IMG/VR virus record: IMGVR_UViG_3300033150_001986
Location: 1 to 40,626 of that record
Strand: one strand, 5' to 3'
Source: a virus
Length of the DNA: 40,626 bases
A program made the position numbers and the translations under genes. The notes under the pieces are model-generated. The model searched no databases. It saw only the letters and a list, made by a program, of their open reading frames with translations, and was not told where the DNA came from. The stretch's first letter is position 1, and every line of letters begins with the position of its first letter. Positions 1 through 9,133 of the stretch are shown here, in pieces.

Positions 1-114
1 ACCCTGCTTTTTTCCAATCAAGAACTCACCGCCTCTTAATTTTGCAACAATAATTTCTTTCATTTCGTTCCCTCCATAACCAAAGTGTGCATGCAAGCAC
101 AATTAATTACATTT
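1..114. repeat. terminal direct repeat, left copy
   Basis: These 114 bases are identical to 40513-40626, the last bases of the window. The repeat spans the junction between the head morphogenesis gene and the next gene, and joining the copies keeps both genes intact with a normal ATGA overlap. This shows a circular map or a terminally redundant molecule. I cannot tell a real physical repeat from an assembler overlap. Confidence 0.95.
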
Positions 115-887
115 GCAGCAGAGCCCTTGGGGTCCCGCGGAAACATAAGTTTTTCGTAAGGGTAGCCGGGACCCGGTCTTACACTAAAAGGTTCATTAAC
201 AGGGATAGGATTAGCGGTATAATAAGCCTCCGCTTCTGCATGGCCTTCGCGACCCTTCGGTTTGTGAGACCAAAGCCAAATTTTTCGGGTCTTTGGTAAA
301 TGCTCCGCGACCTTCTGATAAGTCTTATGTTGTATGATTGATTGTGTTCGCATTAATTCAGTTCTTACAATTCTATCAATCTGTCCATAAGTTAAGTCAA
401 AAATTCTTTGTTGCCTTATATCATTGATTACTTGAAAAACAGATTTATTTCCCATTAGACCAAGCGACAAGACATTAGCAAGTTTTCCTTTTAAATAATC
501 GGGAACTGTTTTGATTAATTCGCCCGATAATAATTTAGTGGCTTCAATTGTATCCGGGTCAACAGTAATGCCGCCAACTCCAAAACCGCCTTCAACAAGA
601 AGTTTATTTGTGTTTTCTTGAGTTAGTTCAATCATTTTATCACTTGATTTATTTATTTCATTCACCAAGCGATTTTGAAGTTCTTGTATTCTTGCATCAA
701 CTTCAGCCTTGAGTTGAGGATAATACCATAATTGCCATTCAGTTGGTTCTTGCGCCCTTAAAATTTGAAGAATTTCATTTTTCACATCTTTTAATAATCT
801 TATAAAATGCTTTATTTCCTTTTCAGTTAATTTTTGAGTTTCATTCATAAAAGCCCTGGCTTTCCTCATTAACTTAAATCTACTCAT
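60..887 (-). CDS. minor head / head morphogenesis protein (SPP1 gp7 / Mu F-like)
   Basis: A 275-aa protein. The N-terminal half is helical and charged. The C-terminal part, from about residue 165, has the family layout: an RTEL motif, a W-x-H segment near 210, an FSVRPGPGYPYE turn and a closing PRDP...INCAC cysteine motif. Such proteins join the portal vertex in small numbers and are needed for capsid assembly or DNA delivery. The start overlaps the portal stop by 4 bases, so the two are probably translationally coupled. The stop overlaps the next gene as ATGA, visible in the terminal repeat. The family assignment is from motif and position. Confidence 0.85.
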   Translation of the reverse strand: MSRFKLMRKARAFMNETQKLTEKEIKHFIRLLKDVKNEILQILRAQEPTEWQLWYYPQLKAEVDARIQELQNRLVNEINKSSDKMIELTQENTNKLLVEGGFGVGGITVDPDTIEATKLLSGELIKTVPDYLKGKLANVLSLGLMGNKSVFQVINDIRQQRIFDLTYGQIDRIVRTELMRTQSIIQHKTYQKVAEHLPKTRKIWLWSHKPKGREGHAEAEAYYTANPIPVNEPFSVRPGPGYPYEKLMFPRDPKGSAANVINCACMHTLVMEGTK

Positions 888-2311
888 CTTTTCTTCTCTA
901 ATTGTTTAATCAAATTTTTAACTGCTTCATAAATACGAGGGTTAAGGCTTTCTTGTTGAATATTTTTCTCAATATCTTGAGCGGTTACTTCTATTCCAAA
1001 CTCACCCAAAATATTTGATAATAATCTTCTCGCTGTTTCAGTATCAAGAAGTCCATTTGTAACCGCAACACTTAAAGCCGGGACTAATTTTTGGACTGTT
1101 TCGGCTGTTTGAAAAACTTCTGCTTTAGATGGGTCAGGAAGAACAATATCATAATCCTTATCAACACCCGGTGATAAAATTTGGTGGTCAATTGCTTGTT
1201 GAATAACATAATCAAAGATGAAGGAAAACATATATAAAATATAACCTTGCCTTCTTTTTATCATTTTATGAACGGGTTCAGACATAGCCAAAGCCGTTGC
1301 CCTGTTTGTTGTATCACCAAAACCAAAAAGCCAATGGTATGGAAGTCCTGAACCTGAAGTCAATTGTTCTTCAAGTAATTTAAAGAAGTTGGTTAAATCT
1401 TGAGCCCGTAAATCTGGTGAAACTGCTTTCCATTGTTCCCTATCATTGTGAACTTGGAAAGAGCCTGGCTTTGGTGGGTTCATTTGCAATTCCCTTAATC
1501 TATTTCTTAACTGCTGTTCATTTGCTCCTTCAATCATTATATCCCAAACAAAAGCAAGTAAAAAGGAAATTCTTTCAGTCATTGTGAAGAGTGTTTTGTC
1601 ATATTTATCTAACCAATCAGCAATCGGCAATAAATCAGATTTTCCTCTTGTTGCAAAAGTCCCCTTGTTAATTCTGAAGAAAAATAAATCCCCATAGATT
1701 TTATTCGGCTCTCTTGTTTCAATAATATTTCCATTTTCATCCTTAATCACCCTTAATTTTCTGTTTACATGCATAACCTCAAGAATTTCTTTAGAACTAC
1801 CTTGTTTCAATTTTACCTTTTCAATTCTTTGATAACCTAAATCTTGAACAATTACTTCAGCAATTGATTCAGGGTCTACATCTTGCAAAATTACCTCACC
1901 GTTCTGTTTATCCACATAAACTTCGAAGATTAGTTCCCCATATTTTGATAAATCTTCAATCTTCTGAAATTGATTTAAATCCAACTGATTATTTTCCCAA
2001 AACTTTTCAAGAATTCTTTGAACATTTTCATCTTTTGCTTGAAACCTTAAGCCATCGCCCAAGGTGAAATCTGCAATCAACTTTAAAATTCTCTTTGCTT
2101 GCGGATTTCGTTCTTCGAGCCAATCAACAACTCTTATCATTCTATCTTGCTTTATAGGTGCTAAATTTCTACTTCTTGCGACATCAGTTATTCTTCTCCA
2201 GCCTTCATCTTCCTTATCCCTGGAGATTGCTGAAGTTATTCTTTGCTTAACCTTTTCTTCAACTCTCTTTTCAATCCCAAAAGGGTCTTTGAAAAAATTT
2301 AATATTCCCAT
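884..2311 (-). CDS. portal protein
   Basis: A 475-aa protein directly downstream of the large terminase and upstream of the minor head protein, the standard place for a portal. It has an N-terminal mixed domain, a middle with the typical IADWLDKYDK...MTERISFLLAF helices (about 235-265), then SGSGLPYHWLFGFGDTTNRA, which resembles the conserved portal core. A helical C-terminus follows. The portal forms the dodecameric ring through which DNA is packaged and ejected. The closest type is probably the Mu gp29/DUF935 or SPP1 gp6 group; which one is uncertain. Confidence 0.88.
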   Translation of the reverse strand: MGILNFFKDPFGIEKRVEEKVKQRITSAISRDKEDEGWRRITDVARSRNLAPIKQDRMIRVVDWLEERNPQAKRILKLIADFTLGDGLRFQAKDENVQRILEKFWENNQLDLNQFQKIEDLSKYGELIFEVYVDKQNGEVILQDVDPESIAEVIVQDLGYQRIEKVKLKQGSSKEILEVMHVNRKLRVIKDENGNIIETREPNKIYGDLFFFRINKGTFATRGKSDLLPIADWLDKYDKTLFTMTERISFLLAFVWDIMIEGANEQQLRNRLRELQMNPPKPGSFQVHNDREQWKAVSPDLRAQDLTNFFKLLEEQLTSGSGLPYHWLFGFGDTTNRATALAMSEPVHKMIKRRQGYILYMFSFIFDYVIQQAIDHQILSPGVDKDYDIVLPDPSKAEVFQTAETVQKLVPALSVAVTNGLLDTETARRLLSNILGEFGIEVTAQDIEKNIQQESLNPRIYEAVKNLIKQLEKKR

Positions 2312-2322
2312 TGCTTTACTCC

Positions 2323-3573
2323 TTAAATTAATCTTTCAGGTTCATTTATGTAAAAATTAGAATCAAAATAATTAATTGATGCTAAAGAACTACTTTGCCT
2401 TAATCCCCATGATGCTAATGCTAAAGCAATAACACAATCATCATGATAACCATAAGGTGCTTCCATTTTCAATTTTCCCGAAGGCAAAGTTTTATATTCA
2501 AAAATTCTTAACTCTTCAATTAATTCGGGAATTTCAGGAAAAGTTATTTTTTTATCTTCAATAAGTTTAGATAAATTATTTATTAAATCTGATTTTAATG
2601 CATTCGTGAAGGTTATTCCCTCAATATTATTATATTGCATCTTTAATGCTTCTAAAATTGCATCACCAACTTGACCTTTATCAATATAAATTCGGGGTTT
2701 ATATTTTTCTGCAAGGTTTAATATTCTTTGTATTTGAATTTTCCAAGCAATCTGATTAAATCTATCAAAAGCCACGACATGAGCGGAACCATCTTGTTTT
2801 CTTTTTAAAACAATCAAAACAGTGAAATCTTCATATTTGCCTAAATCAACACCCATAAAATATTCACCATCTTCCTCGGGTTCTTCAAATTGGCCAAAAA
2901 TACAATTGCGAACATTTCTGAAAACGCCTCCGATATTCTCAAGAAATTCTGCAAGTATTTCTTGCCTAAACAATCTTTCGTTCATTGTTTTTCTTGCCTC
3001 TTCAATTTCCTGTTTTAAGATTTGCGGATTATCCATTGTTGTAAAGTGAAAAGATTTATATTCCTTCTCTGAAGCATCCAAACCCTTTTGATATAAAAAA
3101 TAAAAAAAATTTTGTCCTTTAGGTGTTCCAATAAAACAAGCCTCACCTCGTGTATCCATTAAAGTAGGCCTTAAAATCTCTGACCAAATGCTTTCCTTCA
3201 ATGTTGCACATTCATCAAGAACTAAATAATCAAGCCCTATGCCTCTCAAATGGTCAGGCTTATCACCGCTTTTGAATTCAATTACTGAACCGTTCAGAAA
3301 TTCTATATAAAGTTCTGAATCATTTTTGTATTTTATTAATTCAGGAAATAAACTCTTCAAATATCTAAAAGCAATCTTTGATTGTGAATAGACAGGAGCC
3401 ACCCACCAAGACAAACTTTTCTTTCGTTCTAAAGATTTATCGGTCAACCATAACAAAGCCCCTCTTGTTTTGCCCCATCTTCTTCCACATGCGGCAATTT
3501 TGAAGCGGGCTGGGTCATTAAAAACTATTGCTTGCCCGGGTAAATAACTTAATTTAATTTTAATCTCTTGCAT
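2323..3573 (-). CDS. terL: terminase large subunit
   Basis: A 416-aa packaging motor. Walker A is GRRWGKT at about residues 30-36 and Walker B is LVLDE at about 117-121. A nuclease domain follows with VDLGKYEDF near 240, IYIDKGQVGD near 300 and YGYHDDCVIALALA near 385, giving the acidic metal-binding residues of the RNase H-like fold. I start at the ATG at 3573: the upstream in-frame TTG sits too close to the GGAG site to be a good start. The gene overlaps the preceding one by 14 bases. It hydrolyses ATP to pump DNA into the prohead and cuts the concatemer. Confidence 0.96.
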   Translation of the reverse strand: MQEIKIKLSYLPGQAIVFNDPARFKIAACGRRWGKTRGALLWLTDKSLERKKSLSWWVAPVYSQSKIAFRYLKSLFPELIKYKNDSELYIEFLNGSVIEFKSGDKPDHLRGIGLDYLVLDECATLKESIWSEILRPTLMDTRGEACFIGTPKGQNFFYFLYQKGLDASEKEYKSFHFTTMDNPQILKQEIEEARKTMNERLFRQEILAEFLENIGGVFRNVRNCIFGQFEEPEEDGEYFMGVDLGKYEDFTVLIVLKRKQDGSAHVVAFDRFNQIAWKIQIQRILNLAEKYKPRIYIDKGQVGDAILEALKMQYNNIEGITFTNALKSDLINNLSKLIEDKKITFPEIPELIEELRIFEYKTLPSGKLKMEAPYGYHDDCVIALALASWGLRQSSSLASINYFDSNFYINEPERLI

Positions 3574-3889
3574 GCCTTTTAGCAAACTCCTTTAATTCAT
3601 CTAAAACTGAAATTTCAATCTCATGAAAAGGAAATTTGGCTTTTATACCCCTGTATTCCTTTCTAATACTCTTAATCCTATCTATAATATACTTCTTAAA
3701 ATGTTTAAAGTCAATTTTCTTTTGAAATGCATTTTTGATAAAAGGCAAAAGTTCTTCTGAAATTAAATCTCTTTCATAAATATAGAGGACAAAGTCTTCA
3801 TCAGTTAAATTTTCCTTATCAATAAATCTTTGCAAATCTTTAACTCTACTTTTCAACCATTTGACTAAAATTTTTCTTTTAATTTTCAT
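3560..3889 (-). CDS. hypothetical protein between terminase subunits
   Basis: A 109-aa basic, helix-rich protein, lysine-rich at the N-terminus and with no cysteines. It lies between the putative small terminase gene and terL and overlaps both, so it is co-translated with the packaging proteins. I do not recognise a family. Its basic charge and place suggest, by inference only, a packaging accessory or DNA-binding protein. Confidence 0.75.
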   Translation of the reverse strand: MKIKRKILVKWLKSRVKDLQRFIDKENLTDEDFVLYIYERDLISEELLPFIKNAFQKKIDFKHFKKYIIDRIKSIRKEYRGIKAKFPFHEIEISVLDELKEFAKRHARD

Positions 3890-4328
3890 CTTTATTCTCC
3901 TTCATAATCACTTCCTTTTCAACTTTAATAACTATTTCACCTTTGTTATCATTTCTCTGGTCTTCTTCGCCCAACAAAAACATCTCCAAGCGAATTAATC
4001 TATCAATAGCAGAATCAATATTAGAAAATCTTACTTTGTCTTCTTTTAACTGCTGAATAAGTTGTCCCTTTAAAGCCCTTAAAATTTTTAGATTTTCATT
4101 CTTTATTTGCCTAATTTTCTCTTCAGTTAATTCTTCCCTTAATTTTTTCAATTTTTCATCCCAGCCATATAAACGGCTATATTTTTTTATAGTTTGATGA
4201 TGTCTACCGCACGCTTTTGACACTCTTTCAACATTCCCTTGATATTCAATATAAAGCCTCATCATTTCATCAATTTCTTCTTGTGTTAATTTTTGTCCTG
4301 TTTTGCTTTTATTGTTTAATTTTTTCAT
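3879..4328 (-). CDS. terS: putative terminase small subunit (HTH)
   Basis: A 149-aa protein. Residues about 15-60 form a helix-turn-helix: LTQEEIDEMMRLYIEYQGN then VERVSKACGRHHQTIKKYSR, a recognition helix typical of small terminases. A coiled-coil region with many K/E/L residues follows (about 60-115), the usual oligomerisation zone, then a charged tail. It would bind the packaging site and hand DNA to the large subunit encoded just downstream. The assignment rests on domain order and position; a general HTH regulator is the alternative. Confidence 0.75.
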   Translation of the reverse strand: MKKLNNKSKTGQKLTQEEIDEMMRLYIEYQGNVERVSKACGRHHQTIKKYSRLYGWDEKLKKLREELTEEKIRQIKNENLKILRALKGQLIQQLKEDKVRFSNIDSAIDRLIRLEMFLLGEEDQRNDNKGEIVIKVEKEVIMKENKDEN

Positions 4329-4473
4329 CAGTCACCTTCTCTTGTTTATTTTCCTCTTTAAAATCTTCTAAAGTTTCTATTTCATTTAAATCAGTCCCAC
4401 AAAAGGGACAAATCCAAAAATTACAATCGGGGCATTCAATTAATTGTTTGCATTCAGGACATCTTATTCTCAT
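4309..4473 (-). CDS. small zinc-ribbon protein
   Basis: A 54-aa protein with two CxxC pairs (CPEC, then CPDC) followed by CPFC, the pattern of a zinc ribbon, and an acidic tail. The start at 4473 follows a GGGAGG site five bases upstream. An in-frame codon 18 bases further up lacks a good site. The 3' end overlaps the small terminase start by 20 bases. Function unknown; such ribbons usually bind nucleic acid or protein. Confidence 0.75.
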   Translation of the reverse strand: MRIRCPECKQLIECPDCNFWICPFCGTDLNEIETLEDFKEENKQEKVTDEKIKQ

Positions 4474-4487
4474 TTCTTCCTCCCTTT

Positions 4488-4613
4488 TCAAGGTTTTTTA
4501 AAAACTATTACATATTCATAACATTTTACTGTTCTTCGCAGTTTATAACTTCTCTTCCTCAACCTCAACATTTGAGAAATAACTTCAGCAATTACGAAAT
4601 CCCATAATAAAAA
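4488..4613 (-). other. out-of-frame C-terminal end of the methyltransferase gene
   Basis: After the stop at 4592-4594 of the methyltransferase, the -1 frame stays open to TGA at 4488-4490. It encodes a segment beginning GFLLWDFVIAEV and ending RRTVKCYEYVIVFKKP. This is the expected C-terminus of this DNA methyltransferase family, which commonly ends in a WD.. strand and a HEYxxVFxK motif. The frame change lies at a run of five T (minus strand, 4609-4613). One extra T would give an intact 410-aa protein ending on the next gene's ribosome site. Confidence 0.8.
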
Positions 4614-5719
4614 CCGACCTTCTTCGCTAAATCAATACAAATAGAATGAAGCGGAACTAATTCGCCCTTCTTCCGAATATCATTTATTGTTAAAACAAAT
4701 AAACAATCCTTCTTTAAAACCCTATAGCATTCTGAAATTAATCTTTCCATATTTGAAGCCCAAACCTCAATTTTAGAATTTGCAATTTCTTTTTCCAAAC
4801 CAGAATAAAATTCTTCATCTAAAAATGGAGGATTACAATAAATAAAAGAAAAGATTTCATCCTTGAATTTCAAATGCATGGCATCCATCTTTAGCACTTC
4901 CACCTTACCTTGCCCTGGTATCTTTCTTAATTGCTTCTTTGTATGCTCCAAAGCAACATCCCAAATGTCAATTGCCTTACCCGAATAACCGTAAAATTTA
5001 GCAATAGACGAAAAAGTTCCCCAACCACAACAACTTTCAAGAAAATAATCACCTTTTCTCATATATGTCAAAATAATTCTTTCAATTTCTTCAAGATTGG
5101 TTCTTGAGTATTTATTTTTAACTATATTAGTTTTTCTAAAATGTGGAAGTTCAATTTGAAACTTAAAGACTCGAGAATTTTCATTCTTAATATCCTTCCA
5201 GAATGAAGATAAATTATAGCCAACTAAATCAACAATCCCATCATTGCCTCTTATTTTTAAATCCTCAGTCAGAGGTGGGTCCCAAACCTTTATTTTCTCA
5301 AGTTTTGAAAGAAATATTTCATCATTGAAATTAAATTCCGTCTTAATGTTATGCAAATTATCAGAAATAGAACCGAAAATATTCTCAATTTCTTTCGTTA
5401 ATAAATCAAAGTCCCAATCACTTTCATTTAATTTGTTATCCAAAATACGAATCTTCTTAACTTCTTCTTTATTTAAATGAAAACCATCAACAACTTCAAT
5501 TATCTTTTCTTCACCATATAATTCATTCAAAGCCTGAAAGCGAGCGTGTCCGATAATTATCTGATTATTCTTATCAACAACAATAGGCTGTAGATATTCA
5601 AATTTTTGAATGGACTCCTTAATCTGTTGAATTTGTTCTTTAGTGTGAATTTTAGGATTATTTTTATACGGTTTTATGTCTTTCAATCTTATTTTTTTTA
5701 ATTTAAGTTTAATATTCAT
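4592..5719 (-). CDS. ParB-like / DNA methyltransferase fusion, C-terminus frameshifted
   Basis: A 375-aa reading frame with two domains. Residues 8-95 are ParB/Srx-like, with NPKIHTKEQIQQIKESI, QPIVVDKN and IIGHARFQAL. Residues about 220-375 are an SAM-dependent DNA methyltransferase, with motif I FLESCCGWGTF at 227-236 and catalytic NPPF at 296-299. NPPF predicts N6-adenine or N4-cytosine methylation. The ParB-MTase pairing is common in phages and may protect phage DNA from restriction. The frame stops early at GFYYGIS; the normal end is encoded in the -1 frame to 4488. An assembly indel, a real mutation or programmed slippage could explain this. Confidence 0.88.
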   Translation of the reverse strand: MNIKLKLKKIRLKDIKPYKNNPKIHTKEQIQQIKESIQKFEYLQPIVVDKNNQIIIGHARFQALNELYGEEKIIEVVDGFHLNKEEVKKIRILDNKLNESDWDFDLLTKEIENIFGSISDNLHNIKTEFNFNDEIFLSKLEKIKVWDPPLTEDLKIRGNDGIVDLVGYNLSSFWKDIKNENSRVFKFQIELPHFRKTNIVKNKYSRTNLEEIERIILTYMRKGDYFLESCCGWGTFSSIAKFYGYSGKAIDIWDVALEHTKKQLRKIPGQGKVEVLKMDAMHLKFKDEIFSFIYCNPPFLDEEFYSGLEKEIANSKIEVWASNMERLISECYRVLKKDCLFVLTINDIRKKGELVPLHSICIDLAKKVGFYYGIS

Positions 5720-5805
5720 TTCTTAACCCCATCTGGACTACTCTTAATCATCAAATAGTGATTAATCTTCTTTCCAACTGTTCCAAAATTGAACAGGTTA
5801 AGCAT
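5716..5805 (-). CDS. possible 29-aa coupled peptide
   Basis: A 29-codon frame begins inside the end of the metallophosphoesterase gene and stops with ATGA on the methyltransferase start, so it would fill an otherwise empty 78-base gap. It begins MLNLFNFGTVGKK. There is no clear ribosome site, so translation would depend on coupling. It resembles nothing I know and may not be real. Confidence 0.3.
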   Translation of the reverse strand: MLNLFNFGTVGKKINHYLMIKSSPDGVKK

Positions 5806-6667
5806 AAAATGGAAACCATTCTAATTTTATTCTTGCTATCCCTTTCTTACCAACCTTTAAATCAACAACCCAAAAACCACTATGATGAGCCATTCTTTTT
5901 GTTCGCATCCATCTTGACTGTCTGCTTAATGCACCAGCAGAAACAACATGGACAAACCTATCAAAGAAATATCCACTTTTGTGAATATGACCCGCAATCA
6001 AAAGACCCGGCTTTTCACCACCAACAAAAGCCTCAATTATTTTCTGCAGTCTGTAAGAAATCGCATAACTACTTCCATCTTCACCATGCCATAATTTCAT
6101 TACAGCCTTTCCTTTAAGTGAAATATCACCTTCGTCATGACCCAAAAATTCAGCGTTTTTCAATCTTGAACAAATATCTTTCACCATTAAAGCCCCAACA
6201 TCTTTCGCAAACCAGCGGTCATGATTACCATCAATAAAATAAATCTTCTTTTTCCATTGTGAGAAAACTTTAACCGCATAATCCCGCTGAGCATCATAAC
6301 CCAAATGAGTTAATTCATAAATGTGTCCTTTTCTTCCGCTCATTCCTTCAACTACATCACCAGCATGACAAATAAATTCACATCTCTCTTTTTGAAAAAT
6401 TTCAAATGCTTGATAAATCCAATCTTCTGTTGCAAATATTGAACCCAGATGTGTATCAGAAATAATTCCAAATTTTATCCGCTCGCCTTCAAAATCAATG
6501 ATTGGAACCCGTTCTTGCCCGGGAACAATTCTACCACCTTCAGCGATTGCCTTTAGTTCTCCGATTGTATATCGCTCTGAAATCCGTTTCAAAACATCAG
6601 GCAATTCTTCAAACTTTTGAATTTTCTTCGCTTCTTTAATTTTTCTTTTTATTTCCTTTGAGACCAT
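5798..6667 (-). CDS. calcineurin-like metallophosphoesterase
   Basis: A 289-aa protein with all the metal-binding blocks of the superfamily: SDTHLG (D71, H73), GDVVEG (D104), GNHDRW (147-152), a WHGEDG block and GHIHK near 225. The roughly 65 N-terminal residues are helical and may contact DNA. Phage members act as exonucleases, phosphodiesterases or phosphatases; the substrate cannot be read from sequence. It overlaps the small HTH gene upstream, so the two are probably coupled. Confidence 0.9.
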   Translation of the reverse strand: MVSKEIKRKIKEAKKIQKFEELPDVLKRISERYTIGELKAIAEGGRIVPGQERVPIIDFEGERIKFGIISDTHLGSIFATEDWIYQAFEIFQKERCEFICHAGDVVEGMSGRKGHIYELTHLGYDAQRDYAVKVFSQWKKKIYFIDGNHDRWFAKDVGALMVKDICSRLKNAEFLGHDEGDISLKGKAVMKLWHGEDGSSYAISYRLQKIIEAFVGGEKPGLLIAGHIHKSGYFFDRFVHVVSAGALSRQSRWMRTKRMAHHSGFWVVDLKVGKKGIARIKLEWFPFYA

Positions 6668-6879
6668 TCTAATTCACCCCTTAATTTTCTCATGAAATAC
6701 ACAATAGCCGAATGGCTTCGCTTTGGCAGTAATTTAAACCTGTGAACAGTTGCAGGCCTTAATCCTTCTTTTATGCATTCGATTAAAATTTCTCTTTCCT
6801 TATCTGATAAAGGTCTTCGGCTCATTGTTTCCTGAAATTCTTTTGCTTCTTTAATTATCTTTTTTAATTTTTCCTCCAT
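6649..6879 (-). CDS. small HTH protein
   Basis: A 76-aa protein with a helical N-terminus and a likely helix-turn-helix at about 28-65: LSDKEREILIECIKEGL, then RSHSAIVYFMRKLRG. The 'RSHSAI' recognition helix resembles Myb/SANT-like or sigma-like HTH modules in phages. I choose the ATG at 6879, 7 bases after GGAGGG, over the adjacent TTG. The 3' end overlaps the phosphoesterase gene by 19 bases. Probably DNA-binding; target unknown. Confidence 0.75.
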   Translation of the reverse strand: MEEKLKKIIKEAKEFQETMSRRPLSDKEREILIECIKEGLRPATVHRFKLLPKRSHSAIVYFMRKLRGELEWSQRK

Positions 6880-6925
6880 CAAGCCCTCCTTAAATAAAAA
6901 TTAGATTCCAAACCACAACCCAAAT

Positions 6926-9133
6926 TTAATTCCATTTGAATAACCTTCTTAAAAATTCTGGAGCTTGCGTTGGCTCTATAAACCGACCATCAATCTCTGA
7001 AGGAATTAATTTCTTTAACCAGCATTCCCTAACCTTCAAATTTTCTTTTGTTCCTCTTTTCAGATAATACTCAAGAATTTCTTTCCTAAAACTGTAATCA
7101 AATAAATAGCCTAAATGATGTATCTTACCCAAAGATTCTAATGCAATGGGTTTTTCTAAACTTAAAAATTCTTTTTTCTTTTTATCATACAAAATATTAA
7201 AAGTACCTTTGTAAACTAAATCCTTATGAAATTTCCAGATACGGACAGGTTTATCATTAAAATTTTGGCCAACTATCCTATGATTAAAATCACCCCAATA
7301 ATGGACAAAATGATATTGCATCATCAACTTATTAGATTTTTCCAAAGTTCTTAAATCTTCCTCAAGTTTATCAACTTCATAAAATTCATCAACATCAACC
7401 TTGATATAAAAAGAGCCTTTTAAATTTTCTAAAAGTATATTCTGCATCTCAATCTTGTTTTTGAAAGGTCTATTTAAATCTTTCGCCCTCACAACTTTAA
7501 TTTTTTGAATTCGGTCCTTTTGCAAAATGAAATCAGAAATTAGTTCAAAAGTTTTATCTGTTGACTGAAGGGAATTTGTTATTTCAAACATTGACTGAAC
7601 CGCTCCCTCAACTATAATTATTTCATCTGCTATATCATAAATATTTTCTAAATTTTGCCAGATGAATTTTTCACCATTGTAAACAATCATCCCAAAGGAA
7701 TTTTTCTTAATCTTCTTTAATACACTAACAGACTTGATTTTCTTGTTAAAACCAAATCCTAAAAATTTTTCAAGTATAGATTTAAATTCTTTAATAGTAT
7801 TTTTATGAGAAAATTGCTTCTCTATTTCAGAAGAATTAATTACTAAAGGGGTTTTATAATCTCCAGATAACTTTATAAACTTTTCTATCTTTTTCTCTAA
7901 ATCATTCCAATCATTCAACTTTGCATAAATCAAATTCTTTCCATAGATGTGTTTCAAGATTGGCAAATCAAAAGCAATAACTGGTTTCCCACAAATCAAA
8001 GCCTCTGCAGGAGGTAAACCAAAACCTTCAAAAGAAGATGGAAATAACAAACAATCAACAGATTTTAACAGACTGAATTTTTCCCAATCATCAACTGATT
8101 CAAAAAATTTTAATTCCAATTTCGATTTTTTAAATTTCAACCTTGAACTCCAAGAATTAATTAAATTTCTTCCCACTGACGAAATAATTCCAAACCAAAT
8201 TTTCCTTTTCAGTGAATCCAAAGTTTCAATTAATCTTTGAATATTCTTATGCTCTACTAAACGACCGACGAAAAGAAATTTTACTTCTGCATCTGTTTTT
8301 ATTTCTTTTGCCTTCGCTTTGTTTAGAACATCAAGATTTATTGTGTTATTAAGATAAAAAGACTTCTTCTTAAAATCTTTTTCTCCAATCCATTCATTTA
8401 AAAACTCCATTCCAATCTTTGAATTGCTTAAAACTAAATCACAGTCAAGCATTGCTAATCTATAATCATGCCAAAAGCCATCTGTTGAATCCAAACCACC
8501 GCGATACCTCCGAATCCAATTGGGTGATTCAAATATGAGTAAAATGCTCGGAATTTGAAATCTTTTAGCATAAGAAACAGCAGAAACCCCACCTTCAACA
8601 GGGACCCCAATAACCAAATCAAATAAATTTTCTTTTATTTCATTTCCCATTCTGTATAAATTAGTTTCCTTTGAAATGTAAATTTGAGGTTTGTTTTTGA
8701 AAACTTTAAAAGAATTCCCGAAATCAGGTTTTCTGTTCGTAACAAAAACAACTTGAAAATTTTTATCTTTGTTCAAAATATGCCCTAGCAACCAAGCCCA
8801 ATATCTCCCCCCAGAATAATGGTCAACATTTTTCATGAAAATTCCGATTTTTATTTTTTCTCTATCAAGAGAATTTTTAATTTTTTCAAGTTGAACATTT
8901 GAACCAATTTCTAATTTTCTGCCGTCTTTCAAAACAAAAATAATTCTGCCTTCCTTTTTAATTATGGTTGCAATTTGTGACCTTTCAATTTCTAAAATAT
9001 CTGCAAACTTACTCATCAATTTCCTCCCATCTTCAAATAAAATTTTCTTAACCTCACCAGGTTTAAAAAAATAAAATCTCTCATCAATATAATAACTAAA
9101 TTCTGCATCTGTTTTATTCCTTAATTCAATCAT
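6926..9133 (-). CDS. two-domain glycosyltransferase (GT4-like + GT2-like)
   Basis: A 735-aa protein in three parts. Residues 1-90 are a small beta-rich unit. About 93-450 is a GT-B glycosyltransferase of the GT4 type, with FLFVGRLVEHKNIQRLIE and LLFPSSFEGFGLPPAEAL holding the E-x7-E nucleotide-sugar motif. About 470-735 is a GT-A-like domain with an ADEIIIVEGA strand and VDVDEFYEVD (DxD metal motif). It would transfer two sugars, or act twice on a glycan. Targets could be the virion, the host surface or modified DNA; the sequence does not decide. It overlaps the nuclease gene start by 4 bases. A second glycosyltransferase-like gene lies in the tail cluster. Confidence 0.85.
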   Translation of the reverse strand: MIELRNKTDAEFSYYIDERFYFFKPGEVKKILFEDGRKLMSKFADILEIERSQIATIIKKEGRIIFVLKDGRKLEIGSNVQLEKIKNSLDREKIKIGIFMKNVDHYSGGRYWAWLLGHILNKDKNFQVVFVTNRKPDFGNSFKVFKNKPQIYISKETNLYRMGNEIKENLFDLVIGVPVEGGVSAVSYAKRFQIPSILLIFESPNWIRRYRGGLDSTDGFWHDYRLAMLDCDLVLSNSKIGMEFLNEWIGEKDFKKKSFYLNNTINLDVLNKAKAKEIKTDAEVKFLFVGRLVEHKNIQRLIETLDSLKRKIWFGIISSVGRNLINSWSSRLKFKKSKLELKFFESVDDWEKFSLLKSVDCLLFPSSFEGFGLPPAEALICGKPVIAFDLPILKHIYGKNLIYAKLNDWNDLEKKIEKFIKLSGDYKTPLVINSSEIEKQFSHKNTIKEFKSILEKFLGFGFNKKIKSVSVLKKIKKNSFGMIVYNGEKFIWQNLENIYDIADEIIIVEGAVQSMFEITNSLQSTDKTFELISDFILQKDRIQKIKVVRAKDLNRPFKNKIEMQNILLENLKGSFYIKVDVDEFYEVDKLEEDLRTLEKSNKLMMQYHFVHYWGDFNHRIVGQNFNDKPVRIWKFHKDLVYKGTFNILYDKKKKEFLSLEKPIALESLGKIHHLGYLFDYSFRKEILEYYLKRGTKENLKVRECWLKKLIPSEIDGRFIEPTQAPEFLRRLFKWN

